Assembly: GCA_030017715.1 (NCBI GenBank)
Contig: JASEIU010000001.1
Span: forward strand, 970,276-1,034,275
From: Candidatus Saccharicenans sp.
Lineage (GTDB): Bacteria; Acidobacteriota; Aminicenantia; Aminicenantales; Saccharicenantaceae
Length of the DNA: 64,000 nucleotides
Direction of reading: 5' to 3'
Both the position numbers and the translations under genes were made by a program. The notes beneath the pieces are model-generated. The model saw only the letters and a program-made list of their open reading frames with translations. It searched no databases and was not told the DNA's origin. This document shows positions 55,405 through 64,000 of the stretch, piece by piece; the stretch's first letter is position 1, and the number at the start of each line of letters is the position of its first letter.

Positions 55405-55899
55405 CTACCCGCCCGTTCCGGGCGCGTCTCCCGAAATCTGGCCGGCCAGCCACTCTTCCCAGGCTCTGCGTCTGGGGAAGAAAATGAATAAAACGACAAC
55501 CGATATGCCGAGAAGAATATAAAAATCCTGGTGAAGGCCGCGGATCAGGAATAGAGCCAGGCCGAAAAGAGCCGGCATTTCGCTCATTATGACCATTATC
55601 AGCGAAGTCCGGTGCAGTTTGTTGAGTCGGTCTTCCGGCCGCTCGCCGGGCTTTTTTCTGAGAAGAATGGATTGCAGGATTCTTGCCAGCAGTACACTGG
55701 CAGCCGATAATCCGTAAAAAAGATAGCGCAGGTTCATTACCGTCCGGACATCATCTATCGGGTAAAGGCCGCGGAAAGGAGCCATTTGGGTTTTGATAAG
55801 TTCTACCAGAACCAGATACAGAACCATGGCCCCAAAAACAGAGTAGCCGACCAGGGCCGCTATCCGGTGGGTTCTTTTTATTACTTCCTGGCCTTCCAT
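55405..55899 (-). CDS. small membrane protein of unknown function
   Basis: A 164-residue protein with about four membrane helices (IAALVGYSVFGAMVLYLVLV, then LFYGLSAASVLLARILQS, LIMVIMSEMPALFGLALFLI, FYILLGISVVVLFIFFP). No family is recognised with confidence. It has a clear start (purine-rich GGCAAG upstream). It is about 100 nt from the M1 peptidase gene. Confidence 0.65.
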   Translation of the reverse strand: MEGQEVIKRTHRIAALVGYSVFGAMVLYLVLVELIKTQMAPFRGLYPIDDVRTVMNLRYLFYGLSAASVLLARILQSILLRKKPGERPEDRLNKLHRTSLIMVIMSEMPALFGLALFLIRGLHQDFYILLGISVVVLFIFFPRRRAWEEWLAGQISGDAPGTGG

Positions 55900-56235
55900 C
55901 TTGCCTCCTTGGGCTGATTATATTTTATTTTGTGCCTTCCGGCAATTTATATATTTATCGGCCAATGTTAATCCTTAGGAAGAATGCCCCTGAGGCAGCC
56001 GCCAGCGGGATTTCTATCAGCCAGGCAGATGCTTACAGGATATCAATCCGAATTTCAGCTGCCGTGTAATCTTTATTAATAAAATAAAATAGCGATAATT
56101 TTGAGCGATAAAGCTTCCTTGAATGCCTCCTGTTTTTTTTATGCCAACCATTATGTCCGGGGAAAAATCCTTCGGGGGCAGTGCCCGGGCTGAAAAAAAA
56201 CGGCGGCAGACTGTCCTTTTCTATGATCAGGCGAT
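55900..56235. other. 336-nt intergenic region
   Basis: AT-richer DNA between two minus-strand genes. No ORF, tRNA or recognisable RNA element is seen. Confidence 0.5.
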
Positions 56236-57426
56236 TTAACTGATGAACAGCAGCAGGCCTTTGAGGTAATCGCTCTCAGGATGAAATACGCTTACCGGAT
56301 GGTCGAAAGCCTGGCGGTGTCGCTGCAGTATCCTGACTTCCCGCCAGGCCTCGAGGGCGGCCTGGAAGATAATCTTTTGAAACATCTGGCTGTCCACATA
56401 ATAAGAGCAGGAAAAAGTCAGAAGAAAACTCCCCGGCTTCATGGCCGACATGGCCAGACGGTTGAGCTCCTTGTAAGCCCGGCAAGCCTGCTTCTCGTCC
56501 GCTTTTTTCTTAGCAAAGGCCGGAGGGTCAAGAATAACCAGGTCGTAATCGAGCGAGCCGGCCTTCTCCAGAAAATCAAACATATCCTTATTGATCAGCC
56601 GGAAAGATTTTTCGGAAAAGCCGTTAAGCCGCAGGTTTTCGGCCGCGGTTTCGAGCGCTTTTTTGGAATAATCCACCAGATCCACGTATCCGGCACCGCC
56701 GGCCAGAGCCGAAAGAGCAAAGCCGCCGGTGTAGCAGAATCCGTCAAGAACCTTAAAACCGGCCGACAGCGAGCGCACCAGCTGTCGCATTTCCCTCTGG
56801 TCGAGGAAAAAGCCGGTTTTCTGCGATTCTCTAAGGTAAATTTTGAATTTTATTCCCTGTTCTTCAACCAGCACCGGTTCCTCAAGATTTCCCGCCAGAA
56901 GCCCTTCATACTCCGCCAGTCCCTCTTCCTTTCTGGATGGAATCAGCGATTTCTCATAAATAAATCCGGGCTTCAGGAGTTTCTGTAGGAGTTCCAGAAC
57001 CAGAGGCTTTAGCATTTCCATTCCCAGGGTGGAAACCTGAATCACCAGTCCCGGGCCGTAGCGGTCGACGATAAGACCGGGCAGATGGTCGCTTTCTCCG
57101 TTGACCAGCCTTACGGCTTCAGCCTGGCGGTAGAGATTATGGCGGAGATTCAGAGCGTCCTCGAGATTTTTACGGAAAGCTTCGAGCGGATCCTGGCGGC
57201 CGAAACTCACCAGTCTCCCGGCCAGCGAACATTTCTGATTGAAATAACCGTAGCCGAGGAGTTTTCCCCCGGACGAGTAAATCGGATAGATTTCGCCGTT
57301 GGCAAAGTCTTCCGGGTAGGATTTGATCGCCCCGGAGAAAATCCAGTGATGCCGGTTTAGAACCGATTTTTCTCGGCCGGGCTTAAGGATTACTCCGGCC
57401 TCGGCCCTGGCTTTAATTGTTTTCAT
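56236..57426 (-). CDS. rlmI: 23S rRNA (cytosine) methyltransferase, RlmI-type
   Basis: A 396-residue class I SAM methyltransferase. An N-terminal PUA-like domain (ILKPGREKSVLNRHHWIFSG) precedes a central beta-hairpin region and the Rossmann AdoMet domain. AdoMet motifs are DGFCYTGGFALSAL and DLVILDPPAFAKKK; the catalytic Cys is expected in FSCSYYV (about residue 336). RlmI methylates C1962 of 23S rRNA. The related YccW family names apply. The call is firm for fold and less sure for the exact position modified. Confidence 0.87.
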   Translation of the reverse strand: MKTIKARAEAGVILKPGREKSVLNRHHWIFSGAIKSYPEDFANGEIYPIYSSGGKLLGYGYFNQKCSLAGRLVSFGRQDPLEAFRKNLEDALNLRHNLYRQAEAVRLVNGESDHLPGLIVDRYGPGLVIQVSTLGMEMLKPLVLELLQKLLKPGFIYEKSLIPSRKEEGLAEYEGLLAGNLEEPVLVEEQGIKFKIYLRESQKTGFFLDQREMRQLVRSLSAGFKVLDGFCYTGGFALSALAGGAGYVDLVDYSKKALETAAENLRLNGFSEKSFRLINKDMFDFLEKAGSLDYDLVILDPPAFAKKKADEKQACRAYKELNRLAMSAMKPGSFLLTFSCSYYVDSQMFQKIIFQAALEAWREVRILQRHRQAFDHPVSVFHPESDYLKGLLLFIS

Positions 57427-57712
57427 TCGTTTCTCAAATTATTTATGGATAGATCTGTCTGTTTGCGGTTTGCCTTAAGGTCTTATTATATCTGATGAGA
57501 AAAGAAAAATCTTAAAAAAATCCTTCAGTGTTTTTAATCAATCCTGTTTTTATTTATTTGCTCAAGTGAAGACGGGAACAGCGGGAAGTTTCTAAAATCC
57601 GGCCGTCATCGTGCTCGGCGTTTGAATTCGCGACTTAAGAAAATCCATCGGGTTGAGTCGGGAATTTTTCTATCGAAATTTCCCGGAATTTAGGCCGGCC
57701 CGGGGATTTCTC

Positions 57713-58096
57713 TTAACCGAGAAGATTTCTTGCCGCCAGCCTGCGGACCAGTTCGCGGTCGGCCGGAAGAAGGTTGTAATTTTCCAGTTGTTCTGGCCTG
57801 ACCCAGGCATAGCCGCGGTGAGACGACAGCCTGATATCGTCCGATAGGATTTCTGCCTGGTAGGCCCGGAGCTGCCTGTTTTCCCTGCCGGGAAGCTCAA
57901 CCGAGTCCAGAAACCGAAGCACCCTGATTTCAATGCCCATTTCTTCCCTGATTTCTCTGGCCAGCGCTTCCTCCGGGGTCTCGCCGGGCTCCACCTTTCC
58001 GCCGGGAAATTCCCAGCCGGAATTTTCCGTCTGCTCGAGCCGTTCAGCCAGAAGGAGACGGCCCTCTTTTTTTATAACAGCTGCCACCACGATCAT
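57713..58096 (-). CDS. mutT: MutT-like Nudix hydrolase (8-oxo-dGTP diphosphatase)
   Basis: A 127-residue Nudix protein with an intact Nudix box: GGKVEPGETPEEALAREI, then REEMGIE (Gx5Ex7REUxEExGU). Upstream WEFPGGK fits the MutT subgroup that sanitises 8-oxo-dGTP. The name is from resemblance to MutT; other Nudix substrates are possible. Confidence 0.85.
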   Translation of the reverse strand: MIVVAAVIKKEGRLLLAERLEQTENSGWEFPGGKVEPGETPEEALAREIREEMGIEIRVLRFLDSVELPGRENRQLRAYQAEILSDDIRLSSHRGYAWVRPEQLENYNLLPADRELVRRLAARNLLG

Positions 58097-58174
58097 CGGC
58101 TTTTAATTCTGCCCTACCGGGACAGGCCTGTCAAATTTGGCGAGCCAAACGATAACCTCTTCCCTTAATGATTC

Positions 58175-58255
58175 TGGGTCCTGTCACAGCGCCTCCCTCA
58201 GTTCTTACTCGCCGCTCCCCTGCGGGGACCTGCTTACCATGCAGGCTTGAGAAGA
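58175..58255. repeat. diverged copy C of the dispersed repeat
   Basis: Contains GGGTCCTGTCACAGC, GCCTCCC, CTCGCCGCTCCCCTGCGGGG and a GGGACCTGC end, resembling copies A and B in order and keeping the CCCC/GGGG hairpin. About 40-60 positions are alignable by eye, so the relation is likely but not certain. Confidence 0.45.
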
Positions 58256-58331
58256 AAGATGCCCGGCATTCTCCTGAGATCATTGTTGCCGATCCGGCGA
58301 CCGGAGATGCTTCTTAGCTAAATTCTGTTGT

Positions 58332-58360
58332 TTGTCAATGACGGCATTTGCTGATAAGAT
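58332..58360 (+). promoter_or_regulatory. possible sigma-70-type promoter for the CBM9-glgA genes
   Basis: TTGTCA at 58332-58337, a 17-nt spacer and TAAGAT at 58355-58360, about 34 nt before the likely ATG. The match is moderate. Confidence 0.4.
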
Positions 58361-58393
58361 AATTCTCTATAAAAAATTGTGGTGAGAGCCAGC

Positions 58394-59236
58394 ATGGAAA
58401 TTAAAAAATACGATTCAGTCCGCCTTATGCCGGCTCCGCCGGCCACCTATGAGTGCCTGCGAACTCCCCTGCCAATCCAGGCGGATGGCGACCTTAATAA
58501 GACGGTCTGGCAGAAAGCGCCCCTTTCTCCGAGGTTTGTCGATCTGGTTACCGGACATCCGGCCTTTTTTGACACCAGAATGGCCGCTCTCTGGGACGAC
58601 GAAAGTTTCTATCTGTCCTTCCGGGTGGAAGAGCCGAATGTGCGGGCGACGATGACCGAAAGAGATTCTTTCCTCTGGCTTGAGAACGACGTGGAAGTTT
58701 TCATCGCCGGTCCGGACTGTTATTACGAGCTACAGGTTAATGCTCGGGGAACCATATATGAAGTTTTCTACATCTGGCAGGATGCTCTCCGGCCTGGAAG
58801 CTTTTTCGACCGACCGGAATTTGACCTCTACCGCCGCCAGGTGGATATTCTCGGCGGATTTCAGGACGTTTCCCGTTACGGTCGTCATCCGCGGGGAAAG
58901 CGCTGGGCCTTCCTGGACTGGGACTTTCCAGGCTTGCGCTGGGCGGTCCGGGTGGACGGCACACTCAACGATTCGTCGGATGTCGACCGTGGCTGGACGG
59001 TGGAACTGGCCTTCCCCTGGAAGGGAATGGAAATCCTGGCCCAGGGGCGTCCCCTCCCCCCGCACCCGGGCGATATCTGGCTGATGAGCTTCTCCCGTTT
59101 TGAAGCCCTGGAGGTCAACGGCCGCCGCCTGGATCATTCGCCCGGCTGGGCTCTTAATGCTCACGGAGTTTATGACTCCCATATTCCGGAATGCTTTTCC
59201 AGGGTTATTTTTTCCGGAGAAAAAATTGAAATTTGA
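58394..59236 (+). CDS. CBM9-like carbohydrate-binding protein
   Basis: A 280-residue protein with a CBM9-like jelly-roll over most of its length (DGDLNKTVWQKAP, DESFYLSFRVEEP, then a WLENDVEVFI strand). The frame begins at GTG 58379, but the ATG at 58394 is preferred; GGTGAG lies upstream. No signal peptide is visible, so it may be cytosolic or exported otherwise. It lies 21 nt before glgA, suggesting a role near glycogen. The substrate is unknown. Confidence 0.75.
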   Translation: MEIKKYDSVRLMPAPPATYECLRTPLPIQADGDLNKTVWQKAPLSPRFVDLVTGHPAFFDTRMAALWDDESFYLSFRVEEPNVRATMTERDSFLWLENDVEVFIAGPDCYYELQVNARGTIYEVFYIWQDALRPGSFFDRPEFDLYRRQVDILGGFQDVSRYGRHPRGKRWAFLDWDFPGLRWAVRVDGTLNDSSDVDRGWTVELAFPWKGMEILAQGRPLPPHPGDIWLMSFSRFEALEVNGRRLDHSPGWALNAHGVYDSHIPECFSRVIFSGEKIEI

Positions 59237-59257
59237 AATAATCTGCAAGGAGAAAAG

Positions 59258-60742
59258 ATGAACGCTGATGCCAGAATGAAAATTGTTTTCCTGACGCCCG
59301 AAATGGCTCCCCTGGCCAAGACCGGGGGCCTGGCCGATGTGGCCGGAGCTCTGCCCGGGTATCTAAGCCGCAACCCCCGTCTGGAGGTGATAGCCGTAAT
59401 GCCTTTCCACCGCGAGGTCCGGAAGAAGAATCCCCCCCTCAAGCAGAGATTTCCGCAGCTTGAGGTCAAATGGCCCGGGCAGGAAAAATCTTTTTCGGTC
59501 TATGAATTCCAGGCCGATGGCTTCAGGGTTTATCTGGTTGACAACCGGCATTATTTTGACCGGGATTATTTATATGGAACTCCGGAGGGAGATTATCCCG
59601 ACAATGGCCAGAGGTTCGCCTTTTTCTCGCTGGCGGCTCTGGAGACACTCCGGGCTCTTTCCTTTAAGCCCGATATCATCCATGCTCACGACTGGCAATC
59701 GGCCCTGTCTTTTGCCTACCTGCGGCATCTTCGTTTTCCGGACGGATTTTTCGCCGAGACCCGTCTTCTTTTTACCATTCACAACCTGGCTTACCAGGGC
59801 CTGTTTCCGCCCGAAATCCTCACGCAGGCCGGCCTGCCGGAGCGTCTTTTTAATCCTGAAGACCTGGAATTTTACGGCCGGGTCAATTACTTAAAGGCCG
59901 GACTGTTTTATTCCGACGCCATCAGCACGGTCAGCCCGACCTATAGTCAGGAAATTCAGACTCCGGAATTCGGCTGCGGTCTGGAAGGAGTTTTGAGAAA
60001 AAGGTCTGACCGCCTGTTTGGAATTCTAAACGGCATTGATTACCAGGAATGGAATCCGGAAACCGACCCGGCGCTGCCGGCTCATTATTCGAAGAATGAC
60101 CTGGCCGGCAAATCAGTCTGCCGGATGGAGCTTCTCAGGTATTTCAATTTTCCGGTCGAATCGACCCGGCCGGTCGTCGGTCTGGTCTCCAGGCTGGCCG
60201 GGCAGAAGGGGTTTGACCTGCTGGTTAAGAGCCTGGACGACCTTCTAAAAAAAGAACTTTATCTCATCATCCTGGGCACCGGCGAAGCTGAAATTCAAAA
60301 TCTCCTGCTGCAGGCTCAGAATAAATATCCTGACCGATTCGGACTCAAAATTGCTTTTGATGACCGTCTGGCCAGGCTGATCTATGCCGGGAGCGATTTC
60401 TTTCTGATTCCTTCTCGCTACGAGCCCTGCGGACTGACCCAGATGTACAGCCTGAGATACGGAACCGTGCCGGTCGTCAGGAGCACCGGCGGTCTTAAGG
60501 ATACGGTTTCTGAATTCAATCCAGCCACCCTCAGGGGCAACGGCTTTCTGTTTCAGCCCTATCAAACCGAGGCTCTTCTGGAAGCCGTCGGCCGGGCATT
60601 GACTTTTTACCGGAAGGAGCCTTTCTGGTCGCGGCTGGTGGCCAACGGTCTGAACTGCGATTTTTCCTGGGAGAAATCGGCCGAAGATTATTTTCAGCTT
60701 TACAGCCGGATGCTCACCTGGCCGGCGGCTCGTTCTTCCTGA
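59258..60742 (+). CDS. glgA: glycogen synthase
   Basis: A 494-residue GT5 enzyme that transfers glucose from ADP-glucose to alpha-1,4-glucan. The N-terminal Rossmann domain has PEMAPLAKTGGLADVAGALP, the ADP-glucose KxGGL signature. The C-terminal domain has LVSRLAGQKGFDLL and FFLIPSRYEPCGLTQMYSLR, including the catalytic Glu of the EPCGL loop. AAGGAG fits the first ATG. Its 3' end overlaps galT (opposite strand) by 29 nt. The glgC gene that makes its substrate lies 3 kb away on the facing operon. Confidence 0.95.
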   Translation: MNADARMKIVFLTPEMAPLAKTGGLADVAGALPGYLSRNPRLEVIAVMPFHREVRKKNPPLKQRFPQLEVKWPGQEKSFSVYEFQADGFRVYLVDNRHYFDRDYLYGTPEGDYPDNGQRFAFFSLAALETLRALSFKPDIIHAHDWQSALSFAYLRHLRFPDGFFAETRLLFTIHNLAYQGLFPPEILTQAGLPERLFNPEDLEFYGRVNYLKAGLFYSDAISTVSPTYSQEIQTPEFGCGLEGVLRKRSDRLFGILNGIDYQEWNPETDPALPAHYSKNDLAGKSVCRMELLRYFNFPVESTRPVVGLVSRLAGQKGFDLLVKSLDDLLKKELYLIILGTGEAEIQNLLLQAQNKYPDRFGLKIAFDDRLARLIYAGSDFFLIPSRYEPCGLTQMYSLRYGTVPVVRSTGGLKDTVSEFNPATLRGNGFLFQPYQTEALLEAVGRALTFYRKEPFWSRLVANGLNCDFSWEKSAEDYFQLYSRMLTWPAARSS

Positions 60743-61757
60743 GATAGTCGGAAGCCACCTCGGGCGGTACCGGGTTGATATAGAAACCGGTGCCCAGTTC
60801 AAATCCGGCCACCTTGGTCAGTATCGGCATTACCTCAATATGCCAGTGGTAATAAGAATCAATTCCCGGCCAGGCCTTTTCTGAAACCTGGGGATTGGGG
60901 GCCTGATGAAAAACCAGATTGTAGGCCGGGTCCGAAAGCTGGAGTCTTAACCGGCCCAGGGCCTGCTTCAAAGCTTCAGCCAGCATCACTGTTTCCCGGT
61001 CGGTTATCGCCCGGAAGAAGGCCGAATGCCTCAGCGGGAAAATGGCCATTTCAAACGGAAAGCGGGAAGCATAGGGAGCGAGGACGGCAAAGTCTTCATT
61101 CTGATAGATCAGGCGCTCGCCGGTTGCCTGCTCTTCTCTTAGCATCCGGCAGAAGACACACTCCCGGAACTGGTTTCGATAAAGCCGCTCAGCTCCGTAG
61201 ATTTCTTCCTTGATTCTTTTTGGAACTATGGGGGTGGCAATCAACTGGGAATGGGGATGGGCCAGCGAAGCTCCAGCTTCTTTCCCTTTGTTCTTAAAAA
61301 TTTGAACGTACTGATGATGAAAGACTTCCTCGATATTGATGGTCCGTTCCCGGAACACCTGGATTATCCTGGCCAGATGGTCCAGCGACAGGTCGGATAA
61401 TTCCTGGTTATGGTCCGGGGTTTCGATGATGACCTCGTGTACTCCGACTCCCTCCATAAACTGATAGGAACCTCTGGTCTTCTTGGGCGGCGGCGAGCCG
61501 GGTTGCAGGGCCGGAAACTTATTGGGCACCACCCGGATTTCCCAGCCCGGCTGGTCGGGTCCGGAATGATCCTGCCTGACGGCAAAAACTTCAGGCGGCG
61601 TTTTGGATTCATTGCCGGGACAGAAAGGACAGAAAGTCAGGCTCTCTTTTTTCGGTTCTGAAACTTCGGCCGGCCGGAAATCGTCCGGCCTTTTGCTTCT
61701 TTCGGTGGAGATGATTACCCAGCGACCGGTTAAGATGTCTTTTCTTAATTCAGGCAT
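60714..61757 (-). CDS. galT: galactose-1-phosphate uridylyltransferase
   Basis: A 347-residue HIT-superfamily transferase. The nucleophile motif is AHPHSQ (H167-P-H169), with H169 as the likely UMP-carrying His. Zinc cysteines C43/C46 are in TFCPFCPG. A second HWHIEVMP motif lies near residue 311. It exchanges UMP between UDP-glucose and galactose-1-phosphate. It is last in a glgC-HK-RR-galT run (39-nt gap after the regulator) and converges on glgA with a 29-nt 3' overlap. Confidence 0.95.
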   Translation of the reverse strand: MPELRKDILTGRWVIISTERSKRPDDFRPAEVSEPKKESLTFCPFCPGNESKTPPEVFAVRQDHSGPDQPGWEIRVVPNKFPALQPGSPPPKKTRGSYQFMEGVGVHEVIIETPDHNQELSDLSLDHLARIIQVFRERTINIEEVFHHQYVQIFKNKGKEAGASLAHPHSQLIATPIVPKRIKEEIYGAERLYRNQFRECVFCRMLREEQATGERLIYQNEDFAVLAPYASRFPFEMAIFPLRHSAFFRAITDRETVMLAEALKQALGRLRLQLSDPAYNLVFHQAPNPQVSEKAWPGIDSYYHWHIEVMPILTKVAGFELGTGFYINPVPPEVASDYLRKNEPPAR

Positions 61758-61796
61758 TTCTTGAAACCTCTTCAGTCTTCAAATCTTTTCCTTTAT

Positions 61797-62150
61797 TTAT
61801 TCGCCCAGCAGTTCTCTGATTTTTAATTTCAGTTCTTCCAGAGAGGAAGATTTTATGAGGTAGGCGTCAGCCGCCCAGGTCATAAAGTCGCCCTTGTAAC
61901 TCTGGTAGGCGGTGTTGATGATGATGGGAATATCCTTCCGCATGCCCATGATGCTGGAGATGAGCTCGATGCCGTCCTTGCCGGGCATTCTGATGTCGGT
62001 GATGATAAGGTTAAAACCGCCCGACCTGACCAGTTCCAGGGCCGATTCGGCGTCGGCCGCCAGGACCACTTCGTAGCCCTCTCTGGTCAATTCTTCCTGG
62101 TAGAGCAGGCTTAAGCTCTTGTCGTCTTCAACCAGCAATATTTTTTTCAT
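61797..62150 (-). CDS. single-domain response regulator
   Basis: A 117-residue CheY-like receiver with no output domain. The acidic pocket is D9/D10, the phosphoacceptor D52, the switch Thr T80 (NTAYQ), and K100 (YLIKSS). It starts inside the 3' end of the histidine kinase (4-nt overlap), so the two form a pair. With no DNA-binding domain it must act by protein-protein contact. Confidence 0.92.
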   Translation of the reverse strand: MKKILLVEDDKSLSLLYQEELTREGYEVVLAADAESALELVRSGGFNLIITDIRMPGKDGIELISSIMGMRKDIPIIINTAYQSYKGDFMTWAADAYLIKSSSLEELKLKIRELLGE

Positions 62151-63493
62151 AACGACCCCCTTTCGCGGGACAGAAAATAAAGTTTGAACATGGTGCCGCG
62201 GCCCGGCTTGCTGCGGACCTCAACCTTGCCGCCGCAGGATTCCAGAACCCGCCGGACAAAAAGCAGTCCCAGCCCCAGACCGCTTTCCTTGGTGGAAAAG
62301 AACGGGCTGAACATCTTCTCCTGGCTCTTCTCGTCCAGTCCCGGGCCGGAATCCTTGACGGTGATGGTCACCCACTTCTTGTTCCTCTGGCAGGCCCGAA
62401 TGTAAACCCGGCCGCCCGGCGGAGTGACATCCAGGGCGTTATCCAGCAGATTGACCAGGGCTTCTTCAAAATAGACCGGGTCGCACAGTATCAGGGAATT
62501 GTTTTCGGGCAGACTGATGGTGACGGTTTTGCCGGCAGACTTAACTTTTATGTCCGGCCGGTCCTTAATTCCCAGCAGAATAGGCCGGTAATCTATCGGC
62601 ACCAGTTCTTTGATTTTTATCCGCAGAAAATGGCTCATCCGGAAAATGATTTCTTCCAGGTGTTTGATTTCATCCTGAATTATTTTAAGGTTGCGTTGAC
62701 ATTTGTCGGGGTTGCATGGCTGGTTGACCAGCTGCCGGGTAAAGCCGCCTATGGCCACAATCGGGTTTCTCAACTGGTGAGAGATAAAGGCCGCCATCTC
62801 GCCCAGAGCGGCCATTTTTTCCATTTCCAGAACCTTTTTGTAAAGCCTGGTGGTATGTATGTAATTTCCGGCCAGCAGGGCGCAGAGGCTGGCCAGTTCG
62901 ATGTCCCGGGAGGTAATGGGGGCGCGGGTGATGGCGTTGTCGACCACGATTTCCCCCATGATTTCGTTCCTGGCCACCAGCGGCAGGCAGAGAAATTCAT
63001 CTACCTGGACGAAATCAAGAAAGCGCCGGTCGACTTTGGGGTCGCCGCCGGCTCCGGTCACAAGAACAATTTCCTTGTCTCTGGCCGCAGCAGCCGGAAA
63101 CTTCAGGTCCTCGTCTTCTAAGTTGTACTCAAGGGCTTTGAGCTTTGGCTGCAGGTCGGGCAGCAGGCGACTGACCAGCTCCCGATTATGCTCGACGATT
63201 TCGGCATAGCCCAGGCCCGGGGAGCTGAGCATGGTCCAGATGGCCTCGGCCTCTTCCGGCGACCTCGGTCCCAGCCACATGGTGGCTTTAAGCTTATCCC
63301 CTTCGCTCAGGAAAAGGGTCGCCCGGTTAAAGCCGATTCCGGCTCCGGAAGTCAGAGCGGTCAAGATGACCAGAAGATTGTCTTCCAGGGAAAAGGGCTG
63401 AAAGAAGCTCTGGGCGATGATCGAGAGCAGAACCAGCTCCTTGGGAATTTCAAGGTTAAAATTAGCCGGTTGCATCCGGTAGGAGGTGATCAT
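62147..63493 (-). CDS. soluble GAF-domain sensor histidine kinase
   Basis: A 448-residue kinase without membrane segments. A GAF-like sensor domain spans about residues 25-215 (ALTSGAGIGFNRATLFL, FLCLPLVARNEIMGEIVVDN). The dimerisation helix carries the phospho-His H239 (ISHQLRNPIVAIGG). The ATPase has the N box NLLDNALDV and glycine-rich boxes (DSGPGL, GLGLLFVRRV). It overlaps glgC by 4 nt upstream and the response regulator by 4 nt downstream. GGAGG fits the first ATG. The position hints that it monitors carbon or energy state. Confidence 0.92.
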   Translation of the reverse strand: MITSYRMQPANFNLEIPKELVLLSIIAQSFFQPFSLEDNLLVILTALTSGAGIGFNRATLFLSEGDKLKATMWLGPRSPEEAEAIWTMLSSPGLGYAEIVEHNRELVSRLLPDLQPKLKALEYNLEDEDLKFPAAAARDKEIVLVTGAGGDPKVDRRFLDFVQVDEFLCLPLVARNEIMGEIVVDNAITRAPITSRDIELASLCALLAGNYIHTTRLYKKVLEMEKMAALGEMAAFISHQLRNPIVAIGGFTRQLVNQPCNPDKCQRNLKIIQDEIKHLEEIIFRMSHFLRIKIKELVPIDYRPILLGIKDRPDIKVKSAGKTVTISLPENNSLILCDPVYFEEALVNLLDNALDVTPPGGRVYIRACQRNKKWVTITVKDSGPGLDEKSQEKMFSPFFSTKESGLGLGLLFVRRVLESCGGKVEVRSKPGRGTMFKLYFLSRERGSL

Positions 63494-64000
63494 TCCAGCC
63501 TCCAGCCCTTGGGCACGGTTCTTATGCCGCCAGGGCTGATCTTAAAGTAATCGCAGTCCCGGTCCTCTTCATAGCCGATTGAAAATTTTTCCGGCACGAT
63601 CACGTTTTTATCTATTATAGCCCTTTTTACCCTGGCTCCTTTCTTGATAACCGTGCCCTCAAAAATTATGGATTCTTCGACCTCCGCCCCCGGCTCAACA
63701 CTGACGCCGTAGGAGAGAATTGAATTCCTGACCTCTCCTCCGTTTATCAGGCAGCCGTCTCCGATGATGGAATTCTTGAAGTTTCCACCCGAGACGAAAG
63801 AAGGCGGGAATTGCGGCTTATAAGTTCTGATGGGCCAACCGGGGTCGTTGAGCCGAAAAGGCGGATTTTCCGACAAGAAGTCCATGTTGGCCTGCCAGTA
63901 GGCATCGATGGTTCCTATATCCTGCCAGTAATCTTCGTAAATGTAAGCATAGACGCGGTTTTCTCCTATCATTAACGGCAGCACGTCCTTGCCGAAGTCA
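63490..64000 (-). CDS. glgC: glucose-1-phosphate adenylyltransferase, 5' part beyond the window
   Basis: The C-terminal about 170 residues of GlgC. Visible are DFGKDVLPLMIG, YIYEDYWQDIGTIDAYWQAN (end of the catalytic domain), and a left-handed beta-helix of hexapeptide repeats (SIIGDGCLINGGEVRNSILS, then SIIFEGTVIKKGARV). The start codon and pyrophosphorylase core are beyond the window. It makes ADP-glucose for GlgA. Its stop overlaps the start of the histidine kinase by 4 nt. Confidence 0.93.
   Translation of the reverse strand, partial: DFGKDVLPLMIGENRVYAYIYEDYWQDIGTIDAYWQANMDFLSENPPFRLNDPGWPIRTYKPQFPPSFVSGGNFKNSIIGDGCLINGGEVRNSILSYGVSVEPGAEVEESIIFEGTVIKKGARVKRAIIDKNVIVPEKFSIGYEEDRDCDYFKISPGGIRTVPKGWRLE

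Noticed and set aside
1..64000. CRISPR array or prophage
   Set aside because: No regularly spaced direct repeats and no phage structural, integrase or lysis genes were seen.

Overview
The window looks like a stretch of bacterial chromosome of about 52-55% GC (estimated by eye). Genes are tightly packed, start codons and Shine-Dalgarno sites are ordinary, and there is only one mobile-element relic. Several traits together point, as an inference and not a proof, to a deep-branching Gram-negative lineage such as Candidatus Aminicenantes or Acidobacteriota. These traits are Ser/Thr kinases joined to zinc ribbons and TPRs, a sortilin/VPS10-like exported propeller protein, several exported M14 and M1 peptidases, a Tat-exported TldD, and saccharopine-type lysine catabolism. 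No rRNA gene is present to settle the taxonomy.

Layout. 1-2.5 kb (minus): M14 carboxypeptidase (cut by the window edge), yraN, cysS. 2.6-6.1 kb (plus): split lysine-ketoglutarate reductase and saccharopine dehydrogenase, then a MEMO-family protein. 6.1-12.3 kb (plus): heat-shock operon hrcA-grpE-dnaK-dnaJ-rsmE followed by a Ser/Thr kinase; the DnaK lacks its helical lid. 12.4-17 kb (plus): a pilT leader with promoter, small ORF and hairpin, then pilT, alaS and a lytic transglycosylase. 17-19.1 kb (minus): lipid kinase and two small membrane proteins. 19.2-28.3 kb (plus): a secreted trypsin-fold/TPR protein with a Cys at the nucleophile position, tRNA-Leu(UAG), tig-clpP-clpX-lon, and rho. 28.3-29.6 kb: a 1.3-kb noncoding region with a dispersed repeat and DnaA-box-like sites, next to parA-parB (minus). 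31.4-34.6 kb (minus): the sortilin-like exported protein. 34.7-38.6 kb (plus): two tandem M14 carboxypeptidases, the first with a rearranged metal site. 38.9-41.8 kb (minus): tldD-tldE. 42.0-45.4 kb: a decayed IS3-type element and a large receptor-like kinase (minus). 45.6-50.6 kb (plus): a four-gene corrinoid methyl-transfer operon. 50.9-55.9 kb (minus): beta-CASP nuclease, membrane protein, M1 peptidase and a small membrane protein. 56.2-58.1 kb (minus): RlmI-type methyltransferase and a MutT-type Nudix hydrolase. 58.4-64 kb: CBM9-like protein and glgA (plus), facing a minus-strand operon glgC-histidine kinase-response regulator-galT.

The window mixes housekeeping protein quality control (HrcA/GrpE/DnaK/DnaJ, trigger factor, ClpXP, Lon) with a peptide- and amino-acid-consuming lifestyle: exported M14 and M1 peptidases, TldD/E and lysine catabolism. 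It also has glycogen metabolism that appears to be linked to a soluble two-component pair. The most novel candidate system is the operon at 45.6-50.6 kb. It joins a non-pyrrolysine MttB-superfamily methyltransferase, a corrinoid protein, a homocysteine S-methyltransferase and a corrinoid activator, in effect a split methionine synthase in which the methyl donor module has been exchanged.
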